64,000 bases of DNA from Ichthyophis bannanicus (lineage: Eukaryota > Chordata > Amphibia > Gymnophiona > Ichthyophiidae), in NCBI GenBank assembly GCA_033557465.1, contig JAWIIG010000025.1, positions 9,726,501 to 9,790,500 on the forward strand. Direction: 5' to 3'. Below, one piece after another: positions 22,630 through 31,949 of the stretch. Every line of letters begins with the position of its first letter. Position 1 is the first letter of the stretch. The position numbers and the translations under genes are program-made. The notes under the pieces were generated by a model. The model was not told the DNA's origin, did no database searches, and saw nothing but the letters and a program-made list of their open reading frames with translations.

Positions 22630-22745
22630 CGGGTGGGCTCCGGGACTGGACTAGAGTTCCTTAAGGAACAACAATTAGCAGGTAAGTCTAATTTCACCTT
22701 CCTTTGTGTCCCTCTAGTCCAGTCCCGGAACCTGAGAGGATGTAA
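22630..22745 (-). repeat. DIRS D internal complementary region
   Basis: Around 22700 the order is 'ggtaagtctaatttcacCTT' then 'cctttgtgtccctctagtcc', the complement of the low end (AAGGTGAAATTAG) abutting the complement of the high end. The joint is exactly the AAG/CTT found at both element boundaries. Confidence 0.9.
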
Positions 22746-22759
22746 CAGAGCAGTAAAGA

Positions 22760-24523
22760 TCAACGGGAGGGTCCTGCTAGAGCAGCCTGAAGTACCGCCG
22801 ATCCAAACCGCACATCGCTGGCCGCCTGCACATCCAACCTGTAATGCTTAACAAATGAATGCGAGGACAACCAAGTCGCCGCCCTGCAAATCTCAGCCGC
22901 CGGCACCAAAGCAAACTCTGCCCAAGAGTCTGCCTGCGCTCTAGTCGAATGGGCTCTGAGACCCACCGGCACCACCTTACCTTTCAAGATATATGCCGCT
23001 GCAATGGCCTCCTTCAACCACCTAGAGATGGAAGCCTTAGACGCCGCTTCGCCTTTCCGCGGCCCACTGAACAACACAAACAAGCGATCAGACTTACGAA
23101 AAGGTTCCGTCTCGCGAAGGTACCGCTTCAGAGACCTCCGAACATCCAGACGACCCAATCTACCTCCCATGGCTTCCTTCTGCTCTACAGAAAACACCGG
23201 CAACGAGACCACCTGGTTAACATGAAACACTGACACCACCTTAGGCAAAAACGCGGGAACCGGCCGCAGCACCACCTTTTGATCTGAGAACGACAAAAAT
23301 GGCTCTCTACAAGATAAAGCCTGCAACTCAGAAATCCGACGCGCGGAGCAAATGGCCACCAGGAAAACTGTCTTCAACGTTAAATCCTTCAAAGATGCCT
23401 TATCCAAAGGTTCGAAAGGAGCCCTAACCAACGCTTCTAACACTAGATTCAGGTCCCACGGCGGCACCGAGCACCGTCGAGGAGGACGCAAATGCGATAC
23501 AGCTCGCAAAAATCGCTTCACATCCGCATGGCCCCCTAATGCCGCTCCTTGGACCTTCCCGCGATAACAGGAGATCGCCGCCAACTGTACTGTCAAAGAA
23601 CTGGCCGCTAGCCCTTTCTCGAACCCGTCCTGCAAGAATGCTAGCACCTGTGCAATTGATGCCGACGAGGGTTTCACCCGCCTGTCCGCACACCAGGCCT
23701 CAAAAATGCGCCAGACCCGCACATAAGCTAAGGATGTAGACCGCCGCCTCGCCTTTAGCAATGTCGAAATGACCGCCGCCAAATATCCTTTGGTTGTCAT
23801 CCTCGTCCTTTCAAGAGCCAAGCCGTAAGCGAGAATCGACCCACCCTCAGAGGAAGCCGCCACGGCCTGTCTACCAGCAATCAAACCAGATCCACATACC
23901 ACGGCCTTCTCGGCCAATCTGGCGCCACCAGAACCACCCGGCCCTGGTGGCGCTCTATGCGCTGCACCACGCAACCGATGAGAGCCCAGGGAGGAAACAC
24001 ATAAACGAGACCTCCGGACGGCCACTCCTGTGCCAAAGCATCGAGACCCTCTGACATCCGCTCCCGACGCCTGCTGTAAAACCATTCCGCCTTTGCCGAC
24101 TCGAAGGTCGCCATCAGATCCATCATCGGCCTCCCCCAGCGCTCCGCGATTAGGGCAAACACGTCCGGGTGAAGCAACCACTCTCCTGGATCGACTCTGC
24201 GCCGACTCAAAAAATCCACCTTGACATTGTCCACTCCTGCGACATGTTGAGCCGAGATGGCCAACAGGTGTCTTTCGGCCCAGGTCAACAGCTGACTGGC
24301 TTATGCTTCTAATGCAGCACTCCCTATGCCGCCTTGCCGATTGATGTATGCCACCGCAGTCGCATTGTCGGATAGCACCCGAACCGCTGACCGACCCAGG
24401 CCCTGCTGAAACTGCAATAGGGCCCGATACACCGCCCTCATCTCCAGCCTGTTGATCGACCAGCTCGCCTCTATCGCAGACCACTGCCCTTGTGCGAACC
24501 GTCCTTCGAAATGCGCTCCCCAT
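22760..24523 (-). CDS. DIRS D tyrosine recombinase (open)
   Basis: An open frame ending at 22760. The recombinase proper starts roughly at 23850 (LALERTRMTTKGYLAAVIST). The N-terminal SAM-like part includes TSLAYVRVWRIFEAWC, LAFLQDGFEKGL and LTVQLAAISCY. The catalytic residues are all visible: Arg in CSARRISELQAL, His-x-x-Arg in LRAHSTRAQADSW, and the nucleophilic Tyr in VKHYRLDVQA. It would integrate the circular DNA form. The first part of the open frame overlaps the RNase H/FPP region in another frame and probably is not translated as such. This is the only recombinase in the window with every key residue and no stop. Confidence 0.85.
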   Translation of the reverse strand: MGSAFRRTVRTRAVVCDRGELVDQQAGDEGGVSGPIAVSAGPGSVSGSGAIRQCDCGGIHQSARRHRECCIRSISQSAVDLGRKTPVGHLGSTCRRSGQCQGGFFESAQSRSRRVVASPGRVCPNRGALGEADDGSDGDLRVGKGGMVLQQASGADVRGSRCFGTGVAVRRSRLCVSSLGSHRLRGAAHRAPPGPGGSGGARLAEKAVVCGSGLIAGRQAVAASSEGGSILAYGLALERTRMTTKGYLAAVISTLLKARRRSTSLAYVRVWRIFEAWCADRRVKPSSASIAQVLAFLQDGFEKGLAASSLTVQLAAISCYRGKVQGAALGGHADVKRFLRAVSHLRPPRRCSVPPWDLNLVLEALVRAPFEPLDKASLKDLTLKTVFLVAICSARRISELQALSCREPFLSFSDQKVVLRPVPAFLPKVVSVFHVNQVVSLPVFSVEQKEAMGGRLGRLDVRRSLKRYLRETEPFRKSDRLFVLFSGPRKGEAASKASISRWLKEAIAAAYILKGKVVPVGLRAHSTRAQADSWAEFALVPAAEICRAATWLSSHSFVKHYRLDVQAASDVRFGSAVLQAALAGPSR

Positions 24524-25920
24524 CCCAAGAGACTCGCATCAGTCGTCATGAGTCTCCAGACCGGAGCTTCTAGGGGCATTCCCGTCTCCAGGTTTTCCGG
24601 CCGCGTCCACCAGAGAAGTTCCCGTCTCACGTGAGGCAGACACACTAGGCGCTGAGAAAGTGCATCCGACTGGTGCGACCAACGGCGCAGCAGCGCCCTC
24701 TGCAGCGGTCTCATGTGCGCTCTGGCCCACGGCACCACCTCTATTGTGGCTACCATTGTTCTGAGCAACTGCAAATACCGCCAAGCCGTGGGGGCTCTGC
24801 GGGACAGAAACCTCATTACCAGCTCCCTCAAATGAAGAGACCAGTCCAGCGGAAGAAACACCTTCCCCCGCGCAGTGTCAAACCTCGCCCCCAGGTATTC
24901 CAGGGACTGAGAAGGAATCAGCCTGCTCTTGGAGAAGTTGACTACCCACCCTAGGTCCTGCAACACCTGCACCACCCGGGAAGTAGCCAACCTGCTCTCC
25001 TCCTCCGACTTTGCCCGAATCAACCAATCGTCCAAATACGGATGCACCAGCACTCCCTCCTTGCGAAGCGCTGCTACAACCACCACCATCACCTTGGTGA
25101 AAACCCGCGGCGCCATCGCCAAGCCAAACGTCAATGCCCGGAACTGGAAATGACCCATGGGCACCGCAAAACGGAGAAATTGCTGATGCTCTTTCCGAAT
25201 GGGGATATGCAAGTAAGCCTCTGTGAGATCCAGTGACGTTAGAAACTCGCCTTCTCGTACTGCCAAAACCACGGACTGAAGCGTCTCCATCCGGAAGTGA
25301 GAAACCCGGAGACAGCGATTCACGTTCTTTAAGTCTAAGATAGGCCGAAAAGTGCCCTCCTTTTTTGGCACCATGAAATAAATGGAGTATCGACCGTACC
25401 CGCACTGTTCCGACAGTACCAGCACCACGGCCCGCAGCTGAAGCAACCTGCGAAGCGTCTCGAGCACCGCCTGGCACTTGACCCGCGCTCTGCAAGGCGA
25501 CTGGATAAATACGTCTGCCACTGGCCGCTGGAGCTCCAGAGCGTAACCCTCTCCAATAACCTCCAACACCCACTGATCTGACATTATCTGGACCCAGGCA
25601 GGGTAAAAGTCCTGTAGCCGACCTCCGATGGCCTCGCACCCTACCTGAGCCCCCCTCATCTCATTGTGGCTTCTTAAAGCTGGAAGCTGCTCCGGACGCA
25701 AAACCCCTACCTGCGCCTCGAAAGCCTCGAAACCCCTGGCTTCGCCCAGGGAACCTGCCACGCTGAAACTGCCCCAAGCGGGGCGAACGGAACCTACGAA
25801 TCTCCCGCTGCGTTCCCTTGGGCGCCGGGTTAGGACGGCCCTGCTTAGGTTTATCCTCTGGCAGACGCCCCCCTTTGGACTCACCCAAATCTTTAACCAA
25901 TTTATCCAAATCTTCACCAA
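23881..25920 (-). pseudogene. DIRS D RT/RNase H, one internal stop
   Basis: RT motifs: FMVPKKEGTFRPILDLKNVN, LTSLDLTEAYLHIPI and VHPYLDDWLI with both active-site Asp. The connection domain (WRYLQLLRTMVATIEVVPWA) is followed by RNase H with MTTDASLLGWG, INRLEMRAV and VLSDNATAVAY. A TAA at 24303-24301 interrupts. The same frame then continues with SAQHVAGVDNVKVDFLSRRR (fourth RNase H acidic residue) and a trailing domain with DLMATFESAKAEWF and VYVFPPWALIG, to a TGA at 23881. The start is uncertain because the frame overlaps the gag end by about 260 bases. Confidence 0.85.
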
Positions 25921-27154
25921 ACAAGAGCTTCCCCCTAAAGGGGAGCTTACTAAGCCGCGCCTTGGAGGAACTGTCCGCTGCCCAGTTGCGTAACCATAAA
26001 TACCTTCGGGCCGCTACCACTGAAGCCATACTCTTGGCCAGTCCCCGGATCAGGTCATAATGAATATCCGCCAAATAGGCAGACCCGGATTCTAGGCGAG
26101 AAGCCTCCTCCACCGATTGCGCTGCCTGATCTCCCTGAAGGCGTTGAGACCACCGCAGACAGGCTCTTGCCACCCAAGCCCCGGCAATTGAGGCCTGCAT
26201 GGACAGCGCGCTGATGTCAAACACTTGCTTCAACAACGTATCTAACTTCCTATCCTGACCATCCTTAAGCGCCGCCGCCCCCTCTACTGGGATTGTCGTC
26301 TTCTTCGTAACCGCCGACACAGCCGCGTCAACCTTAGGAGACCGAAAAAGTTCTCTATCCTGATCCGCCAGTGGGTAGAGTCGGGCAAGAGCTCTAGATC
26401 CCTTGAGGGCCGACTCGGGGACATCCCACTCTTCCTGAATCATATTCCGGAACACCCGGTGCACAGGAAAGACACGCTGCTGCGTCATCCGCACCGCTTG
26501 CAACAACGGATCCTCCAATGCCTCATTCGTCGACAGAACTGCCTCTGGCATGTTAAGGGCCTTCAGGGATTCAGTAATCAGTGCCGGCAACTCCTCCCGC
26601 CGAAACACTCTGACCACCCTAGCCTGCTGCTCCTCTTCGGGCAGCTAGCCCTCTTCTAGCTCTGCTACAGAATCCTCCTCGAGATCGTCCTCCTCGAGAT
26701 CTGCGACAGGCAGAGGCGGCGACCTCTCCGCCCCCGCTACCTTACGCCTCTTAGCCGGGGTACCTGCCGCCTCCTGAGCCACCGGACTGCCAAGACGCTT
26801 CACCCCCCGATCACCAGGCAGAAGAGCGACCATACCGGGTTGTAGGAGAGACAACGTTTGCTGCAACAGCACAAGGAGATCCGAAGGGACCAAAGGCTGC
26901 CCCCCGTTGACCCCTGTGCTTGCGGTAGCGGAACCTCACCCGCCATAGACGGCCCTGCCACCGGTTGCGAGGGAATTCGAGACGGTGAGGGAGCGTCCCC
27001 CTGACTCTGGGACCGCCTGTCCAGCCCTCCTGACCCCCCCTTCCAACGCTTGTTCCATCACAGCTGCTTCTTGGGTACAGACTCCGCAAACCCCGGACTC
27101 CAGAAGCGAACCCCGCCTAGTGCCACACACAAGACACCTAGTCTTAGCAGGCAT
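25661..27154 (-). pseudogene. DIRS D gag-like gene, two in-frame stops
   Basis: The ATG at 27154 opens MPAKTRCLVCGTRRGSLLES, then GVCGVC; the two Cys pairs suggest zinc binding. The same frame runs to 25661 but is cut by TGA (26938-26936) and TAG (26647-26645). Between and after the stops the acidic segment (DLEEDDLEEDSVAELEEG) and conserved core (ALARLYPLADQDRELFRSPK, GAWVARACLRWSQRL, IRGLAKSMASVVAARRYLW) read cleanly. A basic Gly/Arg/Phe-rich tail (RGRFPGRSQGFRGFRG) could bind nucleic acid. It presumably packages the element's RNA. Confidence 0.8.
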
Positions 27155-28039
27155 GCTCCTACAGAGCCCAGCAGCCCACAAAAAACACAGTCCAGCAAGC
27201 AAGCTTGGCCAAAACTTGAGACAACTTGAGAAAAGCCCAAAAACTCAGCCAGCCGTTTACCGAGCCTGGGTTCCCTTTTTTTTTTTTTTTTCAGCCAGGC
27301 ACCTCCAACTCTAGTACCTCCAGGTAACCCCGCAGCCCCAAAAGGCAAAACCAGGGAAAAATGAAGCCTCTGGCTCTCCCGACGCGCTGTGCTGACAGAA
27401 AACCCAAGGCCAAAGCAAACCTAAAATGGCCGCTGCACGCTTCCCGCGCGATCACCATGCGGCCCCTGCCTCACACATGCGAAGCACTGCCCGCGGCGAA
27501 TCGAGCCCCCCGGACGCGCCTACACACAACTGATCCCCAAAACCAAAAGAGGAAACAGTTCTTACCTCCCGCTCCTGCCTCCAAGGCTCCCGATCCTCCA
27601 GAGAGCCCCGAACCGCCGCCCGAGCTCAGCGGCTTCGGCTGCGGGCAGAGAAACAGCCCCCACAGTCAGCGTGCCGTTTCTGCGCTCTCCCCAGGCACGA
27701 TATCGGTGGCGCCTGCCACCTGCTCCTCACCCTTACCAGCGGGTTCGGGAGCAGGGAGACCCTTCTCACCGGCCCGGCAAAAACGTCTCCTCAGTGTTTC
27801 GCTGCCGGGGGGGGGGAGGGGGGTGGAGGGAGGTAGAAGGCAGGCAAACTGAAGTAGAAGGGAGAAACTGAAAGCCAACCAGCCTCTGTAGCTCTATTAC
27901 TCACTGCTGAACACCTCCCAGGCAATGAAAAAACTAAACTATCCCAATTTTAAAAGCTAAATTGAAATTTCAAAACTCTGCTTATTTGCTACCCTCTGAG
28001 CCCAGTCCCTAGGCTCATCACCATCTCCAGCTGCTATGG

Positions 28040-28175
28040 AGACTGAAACTGGCGGGGAGAGGCGGTCCTTGCCTATTGGTTCATCAAAGTGATGACATGT
28101 GTCAGTCTCCATAGCTGCTGGAGGAGGTGCAGAACTCTCAGGTTCCGGGACTGGACTAGAGGGACGCAAAGGAAG
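28040..28175 (-). repeat. DIRS D terminal inverted repeat (5' end)
   Basis: Inverted match of 22168-22332, ending 'gggacgcaaagg' then AAG. Confidence 0.85.
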
Positions 28176-28440
28176 TGGCCGCTTTCTGCCATTGCTTCAG
28201 CGCCCGGGCAGGCCATACTGTTTGGTGCCCACTCATGGACTGCCATGCCTGCCCACCTCCAACAGGAAGTTGCGTCGGAGTGGGGCCCAAGCGCATGGCC
28301 TGCCACAGGCACCAAAGCGGCGGTACAAAGCCACTGTGCCACTCACCAAGTTCAGCCGCCCTAGGCAGCCGCTTAGTGGATAGGCCGGCCCTGGTGTCTC
28401 CCTAGTTGAGGGGTGTAAGGGAAGGCACTGCATGCCGGTC

Positions 28441-28716
28441 TCATGGCCCCTTCTCCTTACGGCCCAACCTGTTGCTGTAGCAAGATGAAACTGCAATGGA
28501 GTTGGCAGACAAGTGCAAGTGATCATGGTAATGAGGAGAGTAGCCATGTGAATCTATAGGAACATAAATTGAACTCTTATCAGAAACATGATGGAACTTT
28601 TCTTTTTCTGTAAACAAGCGATGCCAGACAGCTCTAAACAAGCAAAGAGAAAGTAACCCAAACAACAGTGCAGCAATCAAACTGAGGCAACTGGAGATAT
28701 CGGTTTGTCCGGTCTA
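28441..28716 (-). other. Unassigned open frame with a hydrophobic segment
   Basis: The frame follows a stop near 28717 and runs to 28441. It reads TGQTDISSCLSLIAALLFGL, LSLCLFRAVWHRLF (hydrophobic), then a polar tail with SDKSSIYVPIDSHGYSPHYH. It lies between the recombinase end of DIRS C and the hAT MITE boundary. I do not recognise the protein. It could be 3' sequence of DIRS C, a small accessory frame, or a chance frame. No ATG starts it. Confidence 0.25.
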
Positions 28717-29420
28717 GGGGAGCATCGCTTACAGATGTGGTGTGCATCTGGGGTGTGTGCATCATCTGGAGGACAGAGTGCCCCCAAAGGTGTCTGCAGT
28801 AGGCAGAGGGCATCCAAGCAGCAATATTTAATGGAGGTGTGTATGGAGAACCAAATGATAGTTCTGCAGATGTCCACTATGGAGACAAAATTCAGGTTAG
28901 CCAGGGTGATATCCATGGTTCATAGATGGTTTGCGTGGACCTTGTCTTTTACTTGTAGTCCTACCTGTAGCAGGAGATGCCACTTGAGATTCAAAGGGGG
29001 GGTATGTGCTTTGAGACTGGGGCTCCCAACCTGTAAGGGTCATAGGAGATGAAGAGCTGAGAGGCTTAATCCTGTGGAACATTTTTCTGCGGATGTAATA
29101 CCCTAGGGTCCGAGTGCAGTCGACAGTATGTACATGTCACTCTTTCAGCATTACATGTGGTTTTGGGTAGAAGGAGGGATGCACAATGGTTTGATTAATG
29201 TGGAAGGAGGATACCACCTTGGGCAGGAACCTGCAGTGGGTCCTCAGAATTGTGCAGTCAGGTAGAAGCAGAATGTAGAGTGGGTAATCCACTAGGATCT
29301 GCAGCTCATGAATACATCTAGCCAATGTAACAATGATGAGGAAGGGAATTTTCCAAGTGATGAACTTGAGGCAGGAACTCTCAATAGGTTCAAAGTGGGG
29401 TAGCATGAGCAGGAGAAGGA
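28690..29420 (-). pseudogene. DIRS C tyrosine recombinase remnant
   Basis: Readable pieces: HFEPIESSCLKFITWKIPFL, then TLARCIHELQIL, where the catalytic Arg of the usual ARR-x-SEL is Cys. RFLPKVVSSFHINQTIV follows at about 29200, and VDICRTIIWFSIHTSIKYCC near 28800, where the Tyr region is degraded. Stops and frame changes occur throughout. Confidence 0.75.
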
Positions 29421-29849
29421 CGATGTTGAGGACCTAGGAGAGGGCTGGTTGGTACGACAGGAAATGGTTCAGGAGGTCTTTCATGAATCTTACCACAAGG
29501 AGGTGGGCTGATACCAGTTTACCCTCTAGCTGGTTGTGATAAGCCAAGATGGCACCGAGGTGTACTCTGATGGATGCTGTCTTCAGGGCCGAACAGATAC
29601 TGAAGGAGTGATGTCATCGGACAAGAGAAAGGGTTGAGTTATTCAGAGGAATACCAAGATTGGAACCTTTTCCATTTGAAGCTGTAGGATCCTCTAGTTG
29701 ATGGGCATCTGGAGGCTAGAAATACATTTACAACTGGAGGGGAGGTGAAGTGTGTTGAGAGTCACCCTTTCAACATCCATGCTGAGGACTTTTAGGTTGG
29801 GGTGTAACGTGGTTCCCCATCTTGCATGATGAAGCTCAGGCGGGTCAGC

Positions 29850-30869
29850 AGCCTATATGGAGTGTGCTTGGACAGGCAGAGTAAGTATGGAAAACACCTC
29901 TGCCTCAGTCAGTGGAGAGAAAATAGGATGACGTGGGCTTTGTCAAATATCACCTTCAGTAGTGTCTTGGCTATCAATGGTGTGGGTGGGTAAGTGTAGA
30001 GGAGCTGCTGTTGTCTTCAGTGAATTAAGAAGGCATTTGGGTCAGACTGCGAGTTGAAGGACACTTGGAGCAGAATAGAGGGCATTTTCCCTTGTTTTTT
30101 TGCTGGTAAAGAGGTCTATAGTCGACGTTTCCCATTGTCAAAATAGGTCCAAGGCAGTGCTGGAATGGAGAGACTACTCGTGAGGGTCCAGATACTGACT
30201 GGGACTGTCTGTGAGATTGTTGTGTTCTCCTGGGAGATAAATGGTTTGTAGGAGGCAAGAGATGGGGACAGAAAACCTCCAGATCCTGCATGCTTTCCTG
30301 CATAATTTGCAGGAGGCCCAGGCCACCTTGGGGGGAGGGGGGCCCGCAGTCAAGTTTAGAGGCATCCGTTGTGATTTTTAGGTGGGGGTGAGGCCATTGG
30401 AGAGGTCTGCCAACAGTGAGGTTTTGCTGTGATTTATCCATCATTCGCGTTTTAGTTGGGTGGAAGTATCAGTAGGAATCATGCAAGATAGTGGTTGTGT
30501 GTGCTGGATCCACTTCCCTCGAAGATGCCATTGCAATGGGCACATGTGGACCTTGGACAACGGTACCATGTGAGCCGCCATGGTGAGGTGTACTAGGAAA
30601 TGCAGGAATGCTCTGGCTATGACTGTGTCTGATGAAGAGATTTGCTGAGCCAAGGAGGTGATAGTGTTCAATTGCTGAGATGGCAGGCACACTCTAGAAG
30701 AGGATGTGTGCATGTCTGTTCTGATGAATTCCAGTGCTTGGTTCAGAGTCAGGTGGGACTTCTTGGTGTTGATGAGGAAGCCCAGAAAATGCAGGTTAGC
30801 ACTGTGCACACAGAGATTGTAGTCTCTTGGCGAGAGGGTCCCACAATGAGTCAGTTATTGAAGTAGGGG

Positions 30870-30947
<78 letters not shown>

Positions 30948-31900
30948 GCTTATGGAGGTATGCAATGACTACTGCAATGCATTCACACACACACACTGCT
31001 TATGGAGGTATACAATGACTACTGCAATGCATTCACACACACACACACCCTGCTTATGGAGGTATGCAATGACTACTGCAATGCATTCACACACACACAC
31101 CCTGCTTATGGAGGTATGCAATGACTACTGCAATGCATTCACAAACACACACACACACCCTGCTTATGGAGGTATGCAATGACTACTGCAATGCATTCAC
31201 AAACACACACACACACCCTGCTTATGGAGGTATGCAATGACTACTGCAATGCATACACACACACACACCCTGCTTATGGAGGTATGCAATGACTACTGCA
31301 ATGCATTTGGTGAACACTCTCAGCAACGAGGAAAGTCCAAAGAAAAGGACTCAATATTGGCAATGTGAGTTGAAGATGGAGAACGTAGATATTTCCTCTG
31401 GGTGTGGTGCATCTGTACGTGAGTGTAAGCATCCTGGAGGTCCAGAGAGGCCAATCAGTCATTGGGTTGAAGAAGTTGTAGGATGGTCCCCAAAAAATGC
31501 ATTCAGAACTGCTCTCTAACGATGCATCTGTTAAAAAAGTTGAAGGTCCAGGATGGGATGGAAACCCTCGGTCTTCTTGGGGATGAGGGAATAGCAAGAA
31601 TAGACGCCTTGGTTGATCTCTTCTGGAGGCACAGGTTCTATGGCTCCAGCTTGGTAAGGGCTGTATTTCCACAAAGAGGAGAGGGGACAGAGGAACCATG
31701 GTCAAGGTTAGAGGTCTGGGAGGGAGAGATGTGTGGAAATCTTATGTAGCAGCCTTTGTTATGATGTTGAGGACCCATTTGACTGTTGTTAATTGCATCC
31801 AGGCTTCCATGAAGTGTGAGAGGTGGCCCCTGATCGTATAGTTTCTGTTTCCCAGCAAAAACTGGTTTTAGGAGGAGGTGGAGGAGGGCTGCTTCTGCTG
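29850..31900 (-). pseudogene. DIRS C RT/RNase H remnant with internal minisatellite
   Basis: RT motif fragments lie at about 31700-31380 (RPILDL-like, then LASLDLQDAYT-like in mixed frames). The active-site block near 30860 reads P-Y-F-N-N in place of P-Y-L-D-D, so both catalytic Asp are lost. RNase H fragments are at 30444-30025 (ITTDASKLDCG, then YLPGEHNNLTDSPSQYL). A tandem-repeat tract interrupts the RT just upstream of the active site. Confidence 0.75.
30870..31315. repeat. (AC)n tract plus 7-copy minisatellite
   Basis: About 37 AC units (30871-30944) are followed by seven copies of a 50-58 base unit containing 'tgcttatggaggtatgcaat' and 'gactactgcaatgcat', spaced at 50, 53, 52, 58, 58 and 52 bases. 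The copies differ mainly in the number of AC dinucleotides. On the minus strand the unit encodes CIAVVIAYLHKQGVCV, a normal piece of DIRS RT. Confidence 0.95.
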
Positions 31901-31949
31901 CTTTTGTTCCTTGGGTCGTAATCTCTTCTGGTGAAAGTTATGTTGAGGC

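Larger units (their letters stand above)
22168..28175 (-). mobile_element. DIRS-type retrotransposon D (best preserved)
   Basis: About 6.0 kb with AAG at both edges (22168-22170, 28173-28175). The terminal inverted repeats are 22168-22332 and 28040-28175. The internal complementary region (about 22630-22740) contains the two outer ends fused around CTT. The gag, RT/RNase H and recombinase frames overlap in the usual DIRS manner. Only two in-frame stops in gag and one in RNase H interrupt the coding plan, so the copy is young. Confidence 0.9.
22052..28393. mobile_element. hAT-type MITE split by DIRS D
   Basis: The left half, 22052-22167, starts CAGGGCCAGTCCAAGG. The right half, 28176-28393, ends 'gcttagtggataggccggcc' then CTG. 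The flanks GTGACTCA (22044-22051) and GTGTCTCC (28394-28401) match at 6 of 8, consistent with an aged hAT duplication. The whole sits in DIRS C between its internal complementary region and its recombinase end. Confidence 0.7.

Noticed and set aside
24301..25920. Host gene encoding a reverse-transcriptase-like protein
   Set aside because: It lies within DIRS D bounded by terminal repeats and is followed in frame by the rest of RNase H.
27361..27852. Plus-strand frame of 163 codons
   Set aside because: Pro/Ala-rich frame in the GC-rich 5' leader of DIRS D, on the antisense strand and without motifs.
28441..28716. Terminal exon of a host membrane protein
   Set aside because: A possible acceptor precedes it, but the upstream sequence is the recombinase end of DIRS C, there is no recognised homologue, and no other exon was found. 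Kept only as an unassigned frame.
30944..31315. CRISPR-like array
   Set aside because: The repeated units are nearly contiguous and the 'spacers' are variable AC tracts. The unit is translatable RT sequence in a vertebrate retrotransposon, so it is a minisatellite.
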